Source of the DNA: Lota lota
Lineage: Eukaryota; Chordata; Actinopteri; Gadiformes; Lotidae
Reading direction: 5' to 3'
Assembly (NCBI GenBank): GCA_026745465.1
Contig: JACYXH010000802.1
Coordinates: 2,219,501-2,283,500 of the forward strand
Length of the DNA stretch: 64,000 nucleotides
In this document: positions 42,046-52,756 of the stretch, in pieces
Layout: the number at the start of each line of letters is the position of its first letter
How positions within the stretch are numbered: position 1 is the first letter of the stretch
Made by a program: the position numbers and the translations under genes
Notes under the pieces: model-generated
The model's database searches: none
Seen by the model: the letters and a program-made list of their open reading frames with translations, nothing else
Told to the model about the DNA's origin: nothing

Positions 42046-42051
42046 TTTATT
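42046..42051 (-). promoter_or_regulatory. bfsp1: Candidate bfsp1 poly(A) signal (AATAAA on the minus strand)
   Basis: TTTATT on the plus strand, about 380 bp beyond the bfsp1 stop codon in the direction of transcription. Confidence 0.45.
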
Positions 42052-42429
42052 ATGCATGATATCGATCCAAGCTAATTGATACACAGCAAAACTGCCAATT
42101 GCAGGCAGTAGCTTCCAATTCAACTTCATAAACTTCAGGGCGGAAAGTCACAAAGGGCGGCATAACTTTCTATTACATTTTCTTTCAAACCTTTTGAGAT
42201 TTTAGTGGCTTGGGGCTTCAGCATCTTCATCTTCCCCCAAGTGTTCCTTTATCATGAAGATGACTGTAAGAACAACGGCAGCAGCATAAGTACCTCAGGA
42301 ACCAGCAAATCAAATGCTTGAAGCAGAAGGCAGCGAGGTCAAGCAGCAAGCATGAAAGGCACACTAAACCATCATCCTTGTCTTCTTCACAGAGCAAATC
42401 TTCCCACATCTTTCGAGTTAAGTTCTTCT

Positions 42430-43400
42430 TCAGTTTCTCGGGTTCTTCTTGCTAATCTTCTCGACGGTGGTCTCCACCACCAAGGCCGTCTCCTCGTAAC
42501 CTTTCACCTTGCGGTCGCTGGACAGCTTTTCCACCGTCTCCAGCACCTCCACCTTCTCGTAGCTCAGGGTTAGGGAGTCTGGGGTGTAGCTGCAGGCGGA
42601 GCTGCTGCTTCCTCCGCGGGGAGGGCTGCCAGGCGTGGGATGGGTATCACCCGGGGATGGGTACGGGCCTACAGGCCGAGGAGCGGGGCCAGGGGCTGGA
42701 GATGGCTCGGGGTCCTTGGCCCTTGGGTCTCCGTTTTTACCCTTGCCTTTACCACCACCACCACCACCACCGCCATTACCTCCACCTCCTCCTTCCTTTC
42801 CCTTGCCTCCGTTGTCACCCTTCCTATCACCTCCATTCGAGGGCAGAGTGGGGTCACTCGGGCCGGGGCTAGGCATGGGCGGGGGAGGGGGTGGAGGCTG
42901 GGGGTAGGCTGGTCCACCGGGCCCGTATGGCGGGTCGTAGGGGGGCATGACCATCCCGTCCCAGACTGTGACAAAGACGTGGCCGGCGGAGGGGGAGGAG
43001 GTGCAGAAGCAGGGGTCCACGTAGCTGCCGTCCCCCGTCACAAGGACATAGCGGCCCTTGGTGTAAAAGTCGGCGATGGGCTCGGACCTCCGGTACTTCC
43101 TCATCCGGTCGCGCACGATGTTGCAGAGAGTGTCGAAGGCCTTGCTGAGCTGGGCGCCGTCGGGGACGTCCTGGGGGGACACCACCCCTGCCACCGAGAC
43201 CGCAGTCTGCTCCGTCCTCTTCACCGTCTCCCCCGCATCCTCCCCGTCAGTGTCTCGGTGGGAGGAGGCACCGGGTCTGTCGTCGTGGGAACAGTCAGTT
43301 ACGTCTCTGGGGCTAAGCTCCTTCTTCTTCAGCACCTTCTTGGCCAGGTTCTTCTGGCGAGGCTTGATGGTGGTGATGTCCTGGATGGCCTGGGTGAGGT
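42430..43400 (-). CDS. bfsp1: bfsp1 coding exon 8 (tail domain)
   Basis: A 971-bp terminal exon, acceptor CCCCAG on the minus strand, stop TGA at 42430-42432. After [17 protein letters not shown] comes a charged region, then [11 protein letters not shown] and [18 protein letters not shown] (about residues 461-478). A WDG motif (about 495-497) leads into about 115 residues rich in Pro and Gly with a poly-Gly/Lys stretch. The conserved end is at about 628-665. The Pro/Gly segment replaces the Glu-rich segment of mammalian filensin. Confidence 0.95.
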
Positions 43401-46400
43401 CTGGGGGGAATAAAGGTCAGATAACATGGTGACGTCTGGAGTGGAGCGGAGAACTCTGAACGTGAAACCATTCAAATCATTATGTGGAATTAAGTGCTAC
43501 TTCTTCTACTTTGTAACTACTCTTAGTTGTTATGCTATTTAATAAAATACATACAATTTACATTCCATGTGGATGTGTTAGGTTAGCGATCTGTACAGGC
43601 CTATAGTAGCTTGGTATTTATATAAATATTGGTATTTGTACCTGCGAGGAATTTTCATATATCACTCATTTAGAGAGCAATCTTTCGAACATATTACCAG
43701 TATAAGGGAAATCTATTTATTGATGTATTGAATATCTATAAACTTTACGTTTAAAGTTACCTCATCTATCATCAATCCTGTGTGTGGCATGCAAGTATGT
43801 TTGTGCATGTTGTGCACGGACATATAGATATTGCATTTTCTTTACGTACATTTTGTTTTTGTACACGTCAGACTACATTTTGTACATATTCTACCATATC
43901 AGCTGAGACACTGAACACTTTGCCTTGAGTGGAGGCTGAATTTCTAAGAACTTGATGAAGCCGAGTGGGCCGACACAATAGCCGGTGATTTGAATGTTTA
44001 ATGAATAGAGATGATGACAGCACGTGACCCACTGTGTTGGTAAACTCACCTCTCCCTCGGCTGGGCACAGTGGATGTGTGCGTGTAGCAATTAGTGGCGA
44101 ACAGGGTAATAGGTGTGCCAATTATCGCTGAGTTCAACCTGCAGAGAACAGAACAGAAGTTCAACCAGACAACGACGGTAATAGCCAGGTAAAGGGGATC
44201 TCTGGGTTGACACATTTCATATAGGCCTATAATATGAATTATTTATACAAAATAAAATAAAAGAGCAAAGGTTTATACTGAAATTTGAAAGCGTGAACTG
44301 ATTGTGAGAAACACCCTGATGTGGAAGTGACTGTGGTAAAGCAGTGCCATCTCTTGGCTGACATAAGGAAATACACCTGTGACCTAGTAAACGGGAGTGT
44401 GCTTGGTTGAAGTATTCAACCATGTGTTGGTTTTCTGGATATGCATTTTCTGGATATGGTCTATAGATTAGTATGCTCATTGTTAATCAAATATGTTTAC
44501 AGTGTACCACTGATACATTGGCAAGGGGACCATAATCCCACACATAACAATAACATCATGTAACATTTATTTACCACTATCTTGGCTTAACCCCCATGCT
44601 TGTCTCGTTTGTCAAATGTGGGCCACCTTGATTACCACCAACTCTTGATTACTGATTATGTTCACCTGTGTTTCTGCATGTTTCTCTGTTCTTATTTTCA
44701 TTCTGACCTCATTCCTGTGTGCTTTGTTCCAACGAAGTAAAGCCCTGTTGCCTGTTAAGTTGTTGAATCCCTGTGATGGTTTCACCCTAGCCAACTATGA
44801 GCCCCCTGCGTTCCGTCCGAACATGCATGAACACACAGTGCTATGGAGTCACACTTTGTCACCACCCCAGGTGGCTGGGGACAAAACCACACTGGCTGTA
44901 ATCAACCACTTTCCAATGGGGAACTTTTTTTTTTTTTAAAGAACCCACTGTACTTAACCATGTGTCCTCATGAAAAACACACTGTTCCTTTGTTGGTACG
45001 CTGCGAAACAAACAACTAAATCCATTTATCGTACTGCATTGTCAGTTTTAACTAGTACAATCAGAGTGCGGCCATGTGTGGAGTGCCGCGCTCAAACCGT
45101 GGACAGCAATCAAGGATGTATTGGCTAAAACCGACGAGGCGTCACAAGAATTGGATTTAAATATTTGTGAATTGGATTTAAATATTTGTTTCGCAGCGAC
45201 CCAACAATGCATCACTTTGTTTTTCGTGAGGACATGTGCGTGAGCACAGTCTGTACTTTGAAGTCTTTGAAGTTGTCGGACCGCCGTCTGCGGTGGTGAA
45301 GATGACAGACTCCAGCAAAGTGTTCATACGTGTTTAAAGGAGCGCAGGAGGCACATGTGGGGCTGGTGTCTTGCTCTGTTCTAACAAAGTTCTTTTCAGT
45401 TGTCTCTGTGATTCTGATTGTGACTTGTTATTAGTAAGTGGCCAAGATAACTAAACTATTCATGTTATAATGAACCATGAACAAAATATTACATATCTAA
45501 ATGATTAAGCAGCAAATGTTTGGTATTTGTTCTTGATAAATTACCTGAACAACTCTTATCAAAATTTGATTTGATACATTTTATGTAAATCTTGTTATTG
45601 ATGAATGGCTCCAAAAATGTACTTTTATAATTGCGTGGTTAATTTCTGTGTTCATTTTGGACCCTTGTAGACGTATCTCAGCGCTCCTTACCGGTTGTCC
45701 TCGTTCTCGATGATTCTCTTGTACCGGTCCAGCTCGTTCTCCAGGGACGTCTGGTACATGGCCAGGTGGCGACACTCGCTGGTGTAGCGCTCCAGGGAAT
45801 GCTCCGCCTCCTCGATGGCCTTGCGTAGCGCCTCGATCTGATCGTTGTAGGCCTGGATCTCGTCGTCGTAGCCGCCCTGTGTGCTCTTGATGGTCTGCTC
45901 CAGCACCCCCGTCTGGGGTAGAGGGGGAGCGAGAGGGAGAGATTATGATGCGATTGTGTTTTTAAGAATGAAATGATGGGATAACATGCATAGTGAGTGA
46001 CACAAGCTTCTTCCGCACAGTGCGACGAGCGCTAAACTGTCATCTCGCCAGTTAACTTGACTTAGTTGTCAAATTAGCTGTCAACTGTCAACTCAACTGT
46101 CAACCTAACAGTCAAATTAACTGGCAACTAGAAACGTACCTGCCAACTTAATTATGTATTATTGCAATTTAATAATTTAACAGATTCAGCAAGATTTGGG
46201 ATTATTCTTTTTTTTTATACTGTACATGCCATTACAGAGCAGGTATAGGGTTGAGGTATATTGCCCGAGAATGCCTTCAGGTAGGATCTGGAAATTGAGG
46301 TTTCAAAACCAGAACCTTTTAGCTACAAGTCAAAAACCCTATCCACTTGACTATCTTGCCCCCATTAACTGTCAACTTAACTTTTAAAACAAAAAGGAGA

Positions 46401-47151
46401 AATTACCACCTGTTCTGTTAGTTGGTCTACATTTCAGTTGGCATTCATATTGAATATCAAATGGTGCCATAAACCATGCTCATATTAATTGAATCAAGAG
46501 AGTGACCATTTATTTCCGTAAAACAATTGTATTCTACTTATTCGATCCAGACGGTTAGAAAATACATGGCACAAAACATGAGCAGAGCTAAGACTGACAT
46601 TTGAGCAGACAGCAGAGGTTTGTTTTTGGAAAATACCTGGAGGGAAGAAAGCGACTACCATAAATCAATATCATCAAATACAAAGATTTCATTATATTGT
46701 GTGCAATCCATGAATGTCAAGCTACCTCCCCCAGGTTTATCAAACTTCAACGCTGTGCAATTTCTGGGTTCTATAGGGCTAGATCAAATGTACAGATTTG
46801 TTTGATGATCTTAAGGATTGCCATCTCTTTGATTTTGTGTGCAGATGCATGTGTTGTCTATTTCCACGTATGTGTGGGCTGTGTCGTGTGGCAGCGGCTG
46901 TTGCCATGGCAACACATGTACAATCATATTCATGGGACCCACCTCTGTCTGTAGGCGTTGCTTCTGCATCTGCAGCTGGCAGATGGCGCTCTTGTACTCC
47001 TCCAACTGGCTCTGAAGCTCAGGGACCCTCCTCTGGGTCAGCAGCCTTTCCTGGTCCTTCACACCACCAGGACACACAGACGCACACACACATTCACGTA
47101 GCACACCAGGACACACAGACACACACACACACACATTCACGTAGCACACCA

Positions 47152-47220
<69 letters not shown>

Positions 47221-50200
47221 ACCAGATGGGTTGGATGTCAAAGTAAAAGTCTTTAGTGTTTTTCAATTATTCATATGCACAATGCAACACAGAGCCATTC
47301 CGGACAATGAAATACTTACGACAAGGAAAGGGTAGACTATTTAGCACCGTTTATGAGATGAACAAATATACATATATAATATATAAAAGAAACACTCAGC
47401 AGCAGTCCCAGGCTGTATTTGAAGTTAAGACAATGAATCCATGTCACTAGGTTTGAGTATTTTTCCTACAAGTAGACAAAGTCATTGGGAACGCCCTCTG
47501 GCTGAGAGTAGCCATTACCCTACACTGCGCTCCACCGAACAGTACGACAGTTCCCAAATGCATAAGAAGCGTTACATGGCATTACATGGTGACAAAAGCA
47601 TTATGCATGGCGTTTGTTGCTGGACAAGCACCTAGTAAATGGCTAGTGGCCAGGTACTGAAGGGAGTGTGGGTGATATAGAAACACAACACAATTACCAT
47701 GCACCGTAGCACTGATTGACAGCATGTGAGCATATGAGCACAGCTAATGATGTACTTAGTGGTTAAGGATACCCTTGGGAGCACAATACAAAGACAACTG
47801 AACCCAATCGCACTCCACTGTAGCGTAAGTAAGCACACACTGAGTGACAACCAGTATGACCTCACCTCGGAGATGCCCATGGACATGTTCTGCAGCAGAG
47901 GGGCGGTCTGGTTGATCTGGTGCAGGATGTTCACGTACGTCTGGATCTCCGCTAGGTTCTGAAGGACGAGGACATTTAACCAATATACTATTCATATTGA
48001 CTAATGTCATTTAACAGAGGCTTTTAACCCCATGGTGACTTACAGGGATTTCAGATTCATGTTATTAAGGAGCAGGTAGGGGTTAGGCTGGGGATCATGC
48101 TCAATGGACATGTCTACAGGTAGACTGTGGACACTAGGGATCGAACCAAGTACCTTGTGGCTACAAGTCCAACCCCCCCCCCCCCCCCCCTTCCCCCCCA
48201 AGTATTAACACGATTCACAAAAGGACCCAACCAACATGTTCCACTTTAAATACAGCAGCCATATACAGTTTGGTCCTCGTCTGTTTTCGGTTGTGAAGCT
48301 CATAACAGAGAACAGACAGAATATAATAGAAACGAGACTAGTAGCATAAAGGGAAGTGGGATGGCTTAAGGATTTTCAATATAGTTAATCTGATTCATGC
48401 TACAAAGGGCTAGCATACCTTCATAAAATAATCCCATTTGGATTGCCATTGTGTTATCGGGCTCAATAACTATGAGGGTCTTTTGTCTACTAATGTACCA
48501 TTACCATTCAGGTTCCATCGGCCCCCTAGAAATATCTGTGTGAGATGGTGGCATATTGCCTTATAATATCAAATAACTACTGTGGCCCCTAGCCGCTTAT
48601 TTCCATAATGTGCATTTCAGACATTTGAGGTCCATTAAAAAATTAAAAAATACTCTAAAGAAATATTTAAGGATTCTTGATGATGTGAAAAGCATTTGAA
48701 ATATCGCAATAATCCCTAGTCTCTATTTGTGATATACAGGCCTTTTGCAAATTACCTTTAAATTGAAAAACCAAAACTATGTTGTTCATCACATTTGTTT
48801 ATACAACAAGCCCCACATTTCCAGGTCTCTTGTGAGTGCAAATACATTTTTCGGCCCGTGTTGCCCTCCTATTTATATTGGCAGTCACACCGCGTGACAG
48901 GCAGTAAACCATGTATAACCATGTGAAGCCATGTATCACCACATGCTGCTTTAATTACACTAGCTGAGGACAACGTCTCCAGCCCCACACATGTTGTTGT
49001 TGTTGTTGTTGTTGTTATTATTGCTGTTGAGGTTATTGAGGTGTTGGTCATTGGATATGCAGCAGCCACACCACTACATTATTATTGAACACACTTCAAC
49101 TATGCGTCTTTCTTTCCTTTGATGTGTAAAAGCTCGACGTCTGTTCACTGAAACCACTCAACCCTCCTCCCCACGTATTGAACAATAGTAGTACATAACA
49201 AGAGTACTCTGCTCTGTTCTGATCCTGAGAGAGAAAAACGACATCTAAGCCATACCATGTCTTATCGGACCTTTATCAAGGGCCACCCATAAGCATGGCG
49301 GACACCAACTCCATTACATAACATGGATGATATATGCAAGCTCATGCAACAGCGAGCGTGATCAATGCCATTGTAAAACCTGCACAACCCTGCGAAAATC
49401 TGTTATTAAAGCTGCTGGGATTGGTTTCCTCTGACTCCATTTGTCAGAGCCTCTCCAGCTTATCTCCAATGGGCATCATTTCAATTGGCCGATATAACCT
49501 TTTTGTATGTATCTTGGTTAAGCTGATATAACTGTCCCACTGTTGCAAGATAGAGGGCAGAAAAAGAAAAAGAGTAACTAAATAAATGTTGCATGTGTGC
49601 TTTAGCCTCGAAAGACCATCCCCATCTCGCGAGTACACATCTGTTTCCCTTTTTTCCTTCTTTTATTATGAGAGTAATCAGTACTCTGGGAGGGAGTTGT
49701 AGTTCATGACGAACAAGGAGTGCCGCTATCTGCCGAATTTCCAAAATAATGGTGGTGTGCGAGGAAAGAGTAGCAATCGACAGAGCAATCACATCCATTT
49801 TATATGAATTGGACGCAATGACGATGTTAAAAGGTTACATAACTTAGTATAGAAGGCTTTTCTCAGATGAGAATATGTTTTTGCTTTACTTCCAACCGGA
49901 TGTGAAGAATAGGGCAAGTGGTAAGCATCACTTGGTTATTTAATCTGATTGGCTGGAGTTTTGAACAACATAAGGTTGCACCCATAATTGGAAATCGATT
50001 GCTGCCCAGCCAAGGCCAGACTGATATTCATTGTGAAATGCTAACTTGAATATCTGCATGGTGTCGCTGACCTTCTTGTGTCTGTCTCTGGTGGACAGAA
50101 TGTCATCCTGGAGGAACTGATTCTGGATCTGATGCTCCAGATTCCCCAGCAGAGCCTGGTCCGCCTCCTACAAGGAGGGGAGCAGGAGGAGAGTAGAGGG

Positions 50201-52756
50201 GAGGGGGAAGAAAGGGGAGGTGGAAAGAAGGAGAATGAAGGGGGTCAAGGAGGAGAGGGGGAAGAGGGGAAGAGGAGAGGGGAGGGTAGGAGGAGGAGGA
50301 AAAGTGGGAGAGGAGAGGGGAGAAGAGAGGAGGAGAGGGGCGGGGTAGAAGAAGGAGTAATAGTAAGTAAGGGAGAGGAGAGGGGAGGAGGAGGGGAATG
50401 AGAGGTGGAGGAGAGGATGCAAGGAGTTTGGAAAGAAAAAAGAGGAGGGGAGATCAGGGAGAGGGGTGGAGGGGGGAGGATGAGGAGGAGATGAGGAAGA
50501 GAGAGAATTAAAGAAGAGGAGAGGGGAAAGGACGGTCGAAAAGAAAGGAGGAAAGGGGAGGAGAGGAAGTCGAGAGGGGAAGAGAAAGGAGGGGATGAGA
50601 GGAGAGGCGATGAGGAAGAGAAAGGATAAAATATATGAGGAGAGGAGATGAGTATATGGAGGAAGAAGTGGGGAATATGTGGGTGGAAGAAGAGAGATGG
50701 GGAGTGAAGCGAGGAAGGGACAGAAAAGTAAACAGGAGAAAGGACTGTATTGAACTACCTTCTTCATTTTAAATTGAAATCGTTAAGGCTCAAGTGACAA
50801 CTCATTGTCAGATCTAATTCTTTTTCAGATGTATTGATTCCAAGCCTAGTTTAATAAAAACAACCTTACCTTATTCAGCTGTTCCAGAGTGCTCCTGAGC
50901 TGTTCTTGATACTCGCATTCATTCCTGTATCTAGAGTCCAGAACATCAAAAATCACATGTTTTGCTGGAAACTAGCATTTATACAATCACATTCTGAATT
51001 AAAATGGCAGTATTCCATGAATGTTTGAAAGTAGTATGATTTATAAACGTGTGTGTGGACATGCGTTTGTGTTAACATGCTCAAGCTTTCCAGCTAGCGT
51101 AAGATAATTCCCTGAGGTCTAGACAAGAATTAAATAGCCATTTGTTATTTGTTGAAATTCTCTTTACACCCTGACAGCTATCAATAAATCATATCCTCAG
51201 ACTTCAAATAAATAAATCTGGGTCTATGTGGCTGTCACAGACTGTATAAGCCTATCTAATAATTTAATTTGGCTCAAATTATATGATTGGATGGCCAATT
51301 TGTCTACCTACCTACTCAGCTACCTGTGCACACTCTGCCCGTGCACTCATTGTGCATGACCGAAGTCTTCTACAAGGCACACCTATGCTAAAGCTAGGAA
51401 GCTAGTCATGTGTTTTGGGGAAGTGGCTTATGAGGGATGGCCTGAAGTGTGGGCTGGGATTTCTTCGGTTGGATACTTGAATAATCTAGTTTACTCCACC
51501 TGGTTTCTCCAAATTTCCTACTCTAGCTTTAATTGTCTACCTTGGGCAAGGGGTCCAATACCTTCTCAATCAACACAGACTTAATCACAAGGAATGCATT
51601 TCTATCAGCTTGACCTGGACACGGCCTTGGTCGATCGATATCCTTTTACAATCCTCATTATTGGAGAAGTCGTTATGTGTTCCTTCGGAAGCTACACAAA
51701 CAGCCTGTTACGTTCCCTGCGTTGGGGTTTCTACTGTTTCCCGAGTGCCTTGCCCCTAATTTCTGAGCCATTCATCATTATATCATTAATCTCGATGATA
51801 TATAGAAGTAGGCCTGCCAGTGTGTGGGGTCATTAGTGAGAGGTTTCAAAGTGGTGTCTGTAATTTGTAATAATAAACATTTGTCGCCATCAGTATGAAT
51901 AATATATTCATAATATAGTCTTATATTGTCTATTATTGCCACTGTTCCGTGTTAAATCGTGCGAGCGGATATTTGTATTGAGTTTCAAATCGTTTTTTGT
52001 ATTGTCTTTTTCATTGTTTTATACATCATTTATTATATCATAGGCCTATAAGAAATACGTTTTAATCGTATAAAAAAATCCCATATAAATGTAGGTCAAT
52101 GGGATTTTTTGCTTTAGTTGATTAAACGTTTAGCTATGCCTACAACGTTGTTTACAATGTCATTGTGCAATGTTATTCATTACTGATTTATCAGCTTATA
52201 TATATATATCAACTTTTATATATTTTTATACATCAACTTTTTGAGATAGGATGGGATAGGAATGTATGGCATAGGCATATATGCCTATCCCATCCTATCT
52301 CAAAAGGACGATTAAAGAGTTAAAATTCTTCAACTTTTAACTTGTACTCGTTCTTCTAACCACCTTCTCACCCACTTACTTGCTCGTGTACTCATCCAGC
52401 ATGCGGCACGCGTCCTTCAGCTCGCGCTCCAGCTTGGCATGCTCGGAGGACAGCTCGCGGATGCGCTGGCGGTTGACGTCGATCTGCTCCGTGAAGGCCT
52501 CTTCGAGCCCGCTCACCTCCTCCATGCGCTGCAGAGTCTCGAGCTGCTTGCGGAACACGGCGTTGCGCTGCTCCAACACGCGGGCCCGGTTGATGTACCG
52601 GGCGAAACGGCCGTTGAGTTCCTGGAGGCTCTCCCAGCCCTGGATGGCCGAGGCCCCGGCAGAGGTCTCGTCGCCCTCGGGTTCATCCTCCTCGAAGACA
52701 TCGGAGCGCTCGTACTTGTCCTTGCGCACCTCGCGCAGGTAACTGGTCTTGAACAT
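42430..52756 (-). CDS. bfsp1: Filensin (beaded filament structural protein 1), 8 coding exons
   Basis: A lens-specific intermediate-filament protein that co-assembles with phakinin (BFSP2) into beaded filaments of lens fibre cells. Joining 52756-52380, 50930-50870, 50167-50072, 47958-47866, 47050-46943, 45912-45692, 44138-44050 and 43400-42430 gives 671 codons (human is 665), with GT/AG borders and consistent phases. In order: a short head; coil 1A ([20 protein letters not shown], residues 47-66); the remaining rod over exons 2-6; and the rod end [16 protein letters not shown] in place of the classical TYRKLLEGE. The tail (exons 7-8) has the filensin-specific [11 protein letters not shown] and [13 protein letters not shown] motifs, a Pro/Gly-rich segment, and a conserved C-terminus ([16 protein letters not shown]). 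The ATG at 52756 has context ACCACCATG and matches the short head of filensin. No disruptions are seen. Confidence 0.96.
43401..44049 (-). other. bfsp1: bfsp1 intron 7
   Basis: About 650 bp of AT-rich sequence. No repeats or genes recognised. Confidence 0.75.
44050..44138 (-). CDS. bfsp1: bfsp1 coding exon 7 (start of tail)
   Basis: An 89-bp exon, acceptor CTGCAG, donor GTGAGT on the minus strand. It encodes [17 protein letters not shown], which aligns with the LTSAFIETPIPLF segment of human filensin. It completes an Arg codon and opens an Asp codon shared with exon 8. No other frame or strand makes sense here. Confidence 0.9.
44139..45691 (-). other. bfsp1: bfsp1 intron 6
   Basis: About 1.55 kb. 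It contains an exact 21-bp tandem duplication (45148-45168 and 45169-45189) and a T run near 44926-44937. No gene is seen. Confidence 0.75.
45692..45912 (-). CDS. bfsp1: bfsp1 coding exon 6 (coil 2, rod end)
   Basis: A 221-bp exon, the same length as the corresponding exon of vimentin/desmin-type genes. It encodes [38 protein letters not shown] and [18 protein letters not shown], close to human filensin. Acceptor CCCCAG, donor GTAAGG. Confidence 0.95.
45913..46942 (-). other. bfsp1: bfsp1 intron 5
   Basis: About 1 kb. A SINE copy lies at 46228-46368, and degenerate tandem CTGTCAACT-type units lie near 46040-46130. No gene is seen. Confidence 0.75.
46228..46368 (-). repeat. tRNA-derived SINE copy
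   Basis: On the minus strand it starts GGGGGCAAGATAGTCAAGTGG, with A-box-like TAGTCAAGTGG and B-box-like GGTTCTGGTTTTGAAACC. It is the same family as 31490-31640, with a less preserved tail. Confidence 0.6.
46943..47050 (-). CDS. bfsp1: bfsp1 coding exon 5 (coil 2)
   Basis: Thirty-six codons in phase 0, donor GTGGGT. It encodes [19 protein letters not shown] and [13 protein letters not shown] in heptad pattern. It is six codons shorter than the 126-bp exon of vimentin-type genes. The acceptor ACCAG is preceded by a TG-rich, pyrimidine-poor tract, so this border is slightly less certain than the others. Confidence 0.88.
47051..47865 (-). other. bfsp1: bfsp1 intron 4
   Basis: About 800 bp. 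A compound CA array (about 47080-47219) including two copies of a CACATTCACGTAGCACACCA unit lies just before exon 5 in transcript order. The rest is unique sequence without a gene. Confidence 0.8.
47158..47219. repeat. (CA)n microsatellite, about 62 bp
   Basis: A pure CA array, preceded by shorter CA blocks with unit duplications from about 47080, close to the bfsp1 exon 5 acceptor. Confidence 0.93.
47866..47958 (-). CDS. bfsp1: bfsp1 coding exon 4 (rod)
   Basis: Thirty-one codons in phase 0, acceptor TTCAG, donor GTGAGG. It encodes [18 protein letters not shown], matching the NLLEVQTYISILQQI segment of human filensin. At 93 bp it is 23 codons shorter than the 162-bp exon of vimentin-type genes. 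Confidence 0.93.
47959..50071 (-). other. bfsp1: bfsp1 intron 3
   Basis: About 2.1 kb. A SINE copy lies at 48003-48172, immediately followed by a C run (48173-48190). A GTT array lies at about 49004-49022. No gene is seen. Confidence 0.75.
48003..48190 (-). repeat. tRNA-derived SINE copy plus adjacent poly-C
   Basis: On the plus strand it starts with the tail GTCATTTAACAGAGGCTTTT and passes GGTAGACTGTGGACACTAGG and GATCGAACCAAGTACC. It reaches a C run where the GGGGG start of the SINE head would be. The head start appears to have expanded into the homopolymer. Confidence 0.6.
50072..50167 (-). CDS. bfsp1: bfsp1 coding exon 3 (rod)
   Basis: A 96-bp exon, the usual size for this position in intermediate-filament genes. 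It encodes [18 protein letters not shown] and [14 protein letters not shown], very close to human filensin. Acceptor TTGTAG, donor GTCAGC. Confidence 0.95.
50165..50757. repeat. Imperfect (GGGGAGGA)n polypurine tract
   Basis: A long strand-asymmetric tract with almost no pyrimidines on the plus strand. It fills most of bfsp1 intron 2. Confidence 0.9.
50168..50869 (-). other. bfsp1: bfsp1 intron 2, nearly all polypurine/polypyrimidine
   Basis: About 590 bp (50168-50757) are purine-rich GGAGA/GGGGA repeats on the plus strand, hence pyrimidine-rich in the bfsp1 transcript, leading up to the exon 3 acceptor. Frames across it are compositional artefacts. Confidence 0.85.
50870..50930 (-). CDS. 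bfsp1: bfsp1 coding exon 2 (rod)
   Basis: A 61-bp exon, the hallmark size of this exon in vimentin-type genes. It completes a Lys codon and encodes [20 protein letters not shown]. Acceptor CTCTAG, donor GTAAGG. Confidence 0.94.
50931..52379 (-). other. bfsp1: bfsp1 intron 1
   Basis: About 1.45 kb of AT-rich sequence without a gene. A 22-bp hairpin (52239-52305) lies about 75 bp downstream of the exon 1 donor in transcript order. Confidence 0.75.
52239..52305. repeat. Inverted repeat with 22-bp perfect arms
   Basis: The arms 52239-52260 and 52284-52305 are exact reverse complements around a 23-nt loop. An 18-bp self-complementary palindrome (ATAGGCATATATGCCTAT, 52271-52288) overlaps the loop and the second arm, so two alternative structures compete. 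Confidence 0.9.
52380..52756 (-). CDS. bfsp1: bfsp1 coding exon 1 (head and coil 1)
   Basis: A 377-bp coding exon from ATG at 52756 to donor GTAAGT at 52379. It encodes a 40-residue head ([19 protein letters not shown] and an acidic stretch) and the first helical region with [20 protein letters not shown]. An in-frame upstream TTG codon is not used as start. Confidence 0.95.

Larger units (their letters stand above)
40545..42429. other. Convergent 3' UTR region between pcsk2 and bfsp1
   Basis: About 1.9 kb between the two stop codons. It holds a CT-rich stretch (40580-40760) and AT-rich sequence. Polyadenylation signals on the plus strand lie at 40845-40850 and 41223-41228, and a minus-strand signal lies at 42046-42051. 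No further gene is seen. The two transcripts converge tail to tail. Confidence 0.7.

Noticed and set aside
42640..43413. 257-codon plus-strand frame opposite bfsp1
   Set aside because: It is antisense to the filensin tail exon, GC-rich by consequence, and the minus-strand frame matches filensin at both ends.
50168..50767. 199-codon Ser/Leu/Pro-rich minus-strand frame
   Set aside because: It runs through the polypurine/polypyrimidine tract of bfsp1 intron 2 and reflects base composition only.
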